Source: CAZUTO01 sp964623085 (GTDB lineage: Bacteria > Pseudomonadota > Gammaproteobacteria > Pseudomonadales > GM7GCV1). From it: 13,621 nucleotides of DNA. Each line of letters opens with the position of its first letter. Position 1 is the stretch's first letter. The position numbers were made by a program, and so were the translations under genes. The notes beneath the pieces are model-generated. The model was not told the DNA's origin and did not search any database. It worked only from the letters and a program-made list of their open reading frames with translations. The stretch is from the NCBI GenBank assembly GCA_964623085.1, contig CAZUTO010000037.1:1-13621 (forward strand). Direction: 5' to 3'. Below are positions 10,939-13,621 of this stretch, one piece after another.

Positions 10939-11985
10939 TTACCTAGGTTCTATGTCTGAAAGATGTCGCGCTACAGCTAACCAAGCACCTGCCAGCCCTA
11001 GAATACAACCTAACACTAACACAACACCCAGTATCGCAAGATTAAGGAAACCTAAGCCAAAATCTGAAATATATAAACGACTGAGATCACCAAGTGGTTG
11101 ATCTAGTGCAGCAACGCCTATATTAGCCAACACCCAAGCAAGCAATCCACCCAAAAACCCATACCAAAAACCCGTATAGAGTAATGGCCTGCGCACGAAA
11201 GCATTAGTGCCACCTACCAGCTTCACAATGACAATTTCTTCACGGCGATTCTCTATTTCCAATCGGATAGTATTGCCTAATATAACGGCTATACCGATGG
11301 CAAGCAGAAGGCCTAAAACGAGAATAAGGCGATTCATGAAATTGATCAGCGCTTGCAGTCGCTCTACCCAAGCATAGTCGAAAACGACTTTTTCGACATG
11401 AGCAATCTGCTCAATCTCATCAGCAAGCATAGACGGCAACTCAGTATCGCCAACAAATTCCGGCTTTACAGAAACAACGAATACCGCTGGAATCGGATTT
11501 TCGGAAAGATTATCTAATATCTGGCTAAGCCCTGTCTGCTGCTCAAAGTCTTCTAGACCTTGCTGCGCCGAAATATAAGAAACCGTACCAAGCCCTTCTA
11601 GTCTCTCCAATTCGTTGCGAACGGCTGTCACGTCTGCGTCGGTTGCTTCCAGATCTAGATAAATAGAAATATCGGTCGTCGCGTTCAACCGCACCACGCT
11701 CGCCTGAATACTTTGAGCAAAAGAGTAAACCAGCATAGGCGTGCAGATCGCCACTGCAATTACCATCACAGTCATAAACGTTTGCAACGGCATGCCAAAC
11801 AAACGCATCAAGCTGGCAATCGCAATGTCTAAGTGGTTGATCAGCCAGCTCTTAAATACCGTGCTAGATTTGGGGCCATGCAAACGCTTGCCGCCACTTT
11901 GGCGACGACCGGAATCGGATTTTTTGCTACTCTGCCTTTGGCGAACACCATCAGGTTGGCGCGTCGAGTTCGTCGAATTTCTCAC
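10939..11985 (-). CDS. ftsX: Cell-division ABC transporter permease-like protein FtsX
   Basis: FtsX is the inner-membrane partner of FtsE in the divisome. The pair uses ATP hydrolysis to switch on septal peptidoglycan hydrolysis through an extracytoplasmic loop; no transported substrate is established. The 348 residues comprise a Lys/Arg/Ser-rich cytoplasmic tail (1-65), TM1 (about 68-92), a large periplasmic loop (about 95-210), TM2 (213-238), the cytoplasmic segment RLEIENRREEIVIVKLVGGT typical of the family, TM3 (267-294) and TM4 (313-338). The start is GTG, one base after the ftsE stop, with a weak ribosome-binding site, so translational coupling to ftsE is likely. The disordered basic N-terminus could be shorter if another start is used. 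Confidence 0.95.
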   Translation of the reverse strand: MRNSTNSTRQPDGVRQRQSSKKSDSGRRQSGGKRLHGPKSSTVFKSWLINHLDIAIASLMRLFGMPLQTFMTVMVIAVAICTPMLVYSFAQSIQASVVRLNATTDISIYLDLEATDADVTAVRNELERLEGLGTVSYISAQQGLEDFEQQTGLSQILDNLSENPIPAVFVVSVKPEFVGDTELPSMLADEIEQIAHVEKVVFDYAWVERLQALINFMNRLILVLGLLLAIGIAVILGNTIRLEIENRREEIVIVKLVGGTNAFVRRPLLYTGFWYGFLGGLLAWVLANIGVAALDQPLGDLSRLYISDFGLGFLNLAILGVVLVLGCILGLAGAWLAVARHLSDIEPR

Positions 11986-11986
11986 T

Positions 11987-12633
11987 CTATACGACTCGGC
12001 TCTGATTCAAACGAATCTCTCGCTGTCCCATACGCCGAATCAGCTCAATATCGTGAGTGGCAATGAGTAATGTGACGCCCACTGAATTGAAATCCTTAAA
12101 CAACTGCATAATGTCGGAGGACAATACGGGGTCTAGGTTACCGGTTGGTTCGTCTGCTAATAAAAGGTCAGGCTTGTGCACAATCGCTCGCGCAATACCA
12201 ACTCGTTGCTGCTCCCCTCCTGAAAGCTGTATGGGAAGCTGCTTTTCCTTTGATAGCAAGTCTACTTTATCCAACGCTGCGCGGACGCGACGCCCTATTT
12301 CATGAGGAGAAAATCCACTTACATGCAACGGCAAGGCCACGTTCTCAAATACATTGCGATCAAAAAGTAATGAGTGGTTTTGAAATACGACACCAATTTT
12401 TCGACGGTGATATGGAATCTGGCTCGCACTCAACTTACCCAAGTTTTTTCCCTTGTACATAAGCTCGCCAGATGTAGGGCGCTCAATGGCAGTAAGCAAT
12501 CGCAGCAAAGTACTCTTGCCAGCGCCTGAATGACCTGTCAAAAATGCCATTTCCCCTTGCGCCAACTGCAGGCTTACTTGCTTGAGTGCTTCTTGCCCGT
12601 CGGGGTAACGCTTGCTGACATTGCGGAAACTGA

Positions 12634-12637
<4 letters not shown>
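11987..12637 (-). CDS. ftsE: Cell-division ATP-binding protein FtsE
   Basis: FtsE is the cytoplasmic ABC ATPase that binds FtsX and joins the Z-ring. The 216 residues include Walker A GHSGAGKS (35-42), Q-loop Gln86, signature LSGGEQ (138-143), Walker B LLLADE (158-163) with catalytic Glu163, and the H-loop His195. The family-typical opening ISFRNVSKRYPDG makes TTG at 12637-12635 the natural start. It overlaps the ftsY TGA in TTGA (12637-12634) and has GGAG (12649-12646) eight bases upstream, indicating translational coupling. ftsX follows after one base. Confidence 0.97.

Positions 12638-13621
<984 letters not shown>

Noticed and set aside
11741..12462. Open frames on the + strand opposite ftsX and ftsE
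   Set aside because: They lack recognisable domains and ribosome-binding sites and lie opposite strongly conserved genes; they are antisense shadows.

Overview
The window looks like a metagenome or draft-genome contig from a gammaproteobacterium, probably a marine or environmental member of the Pseudomonadales/Cellvibrionales type. The lineage call is inference. It rests on a Chp-type (PilL/ChpA) twitching-motility chemosensory kinase followed by ChpC, an ftsY-ftsE-ftsX cluster, and a SAM cycle that uses S-adenosylhomocysteine hydrolase under an ArsR/methyltransferase fusion regulator. GC content is moderate by eye. Coding density is very high, and no stretch above 300 bases lacks a gene. I see no tRNA, rRNA, CRISPR array, insertion sequence or phage gene.

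Layout. (1) On the + strand, 1-3854 holds the 3' part of a very large hybrid kinase (chpA/pilL), followed by the CheW-like chpC (3873-4331). (2) The remaining genes lie on the - strand and converge on chpC with only 11 bases between the stop codons. Read in their direction of transcription, a division/secretion cluster comes first: ftsY (5'-truncated by the window end), ftsE, ftsX and a secreted MltB-type lytic transglycosylase, all overlapping or within 14 bases of each other. (3) An 85-base gap follows, holding a perfect 9-bp inverted repeat and a plausible -10 element. (4) Next comes a SAM-cycle operon: sahR (ArsR-type HTH fused to a methyltransferase-like sensor), metK, ahcY, metF and the 16S rRNA methyltransferase gene rsmE.

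How the genes work together. MetK makes SAM, methyltransferases such as RsmE turn it into SAH, AhcY splits SAH to homocysteine and adenosine, and MetF supplies the methyl-folate that remakes methionine. The regulator at the head of this operon belongs to the family known to sense SAH, and the inverted repeat in front of it is the only candidate operator seen for the whole run. FtsY is the SRP receptor, FtsE/FtsX form the divisome ABC complex that controls cell-wall hydrolysis, and the next gene is itself a cell-wall hydrolase. It sits where rpoH is found in many gammaproteobacteria.

The most unusual signal is at the edges. The first 55 and last 55 bases are the same perfect period-6 tract in inverted orientation. 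Each encodes nine Glu-Pro pairs with identical codons, in two unrelated proteins (ChpA and FtsY). The equal 55-base length suggests that an assembler stopped at a shared k-mer, so the true repeat lengths are unknown. Apart from this, the window is mainly conserved core genes. I do not see a clearly new multi-gene system.
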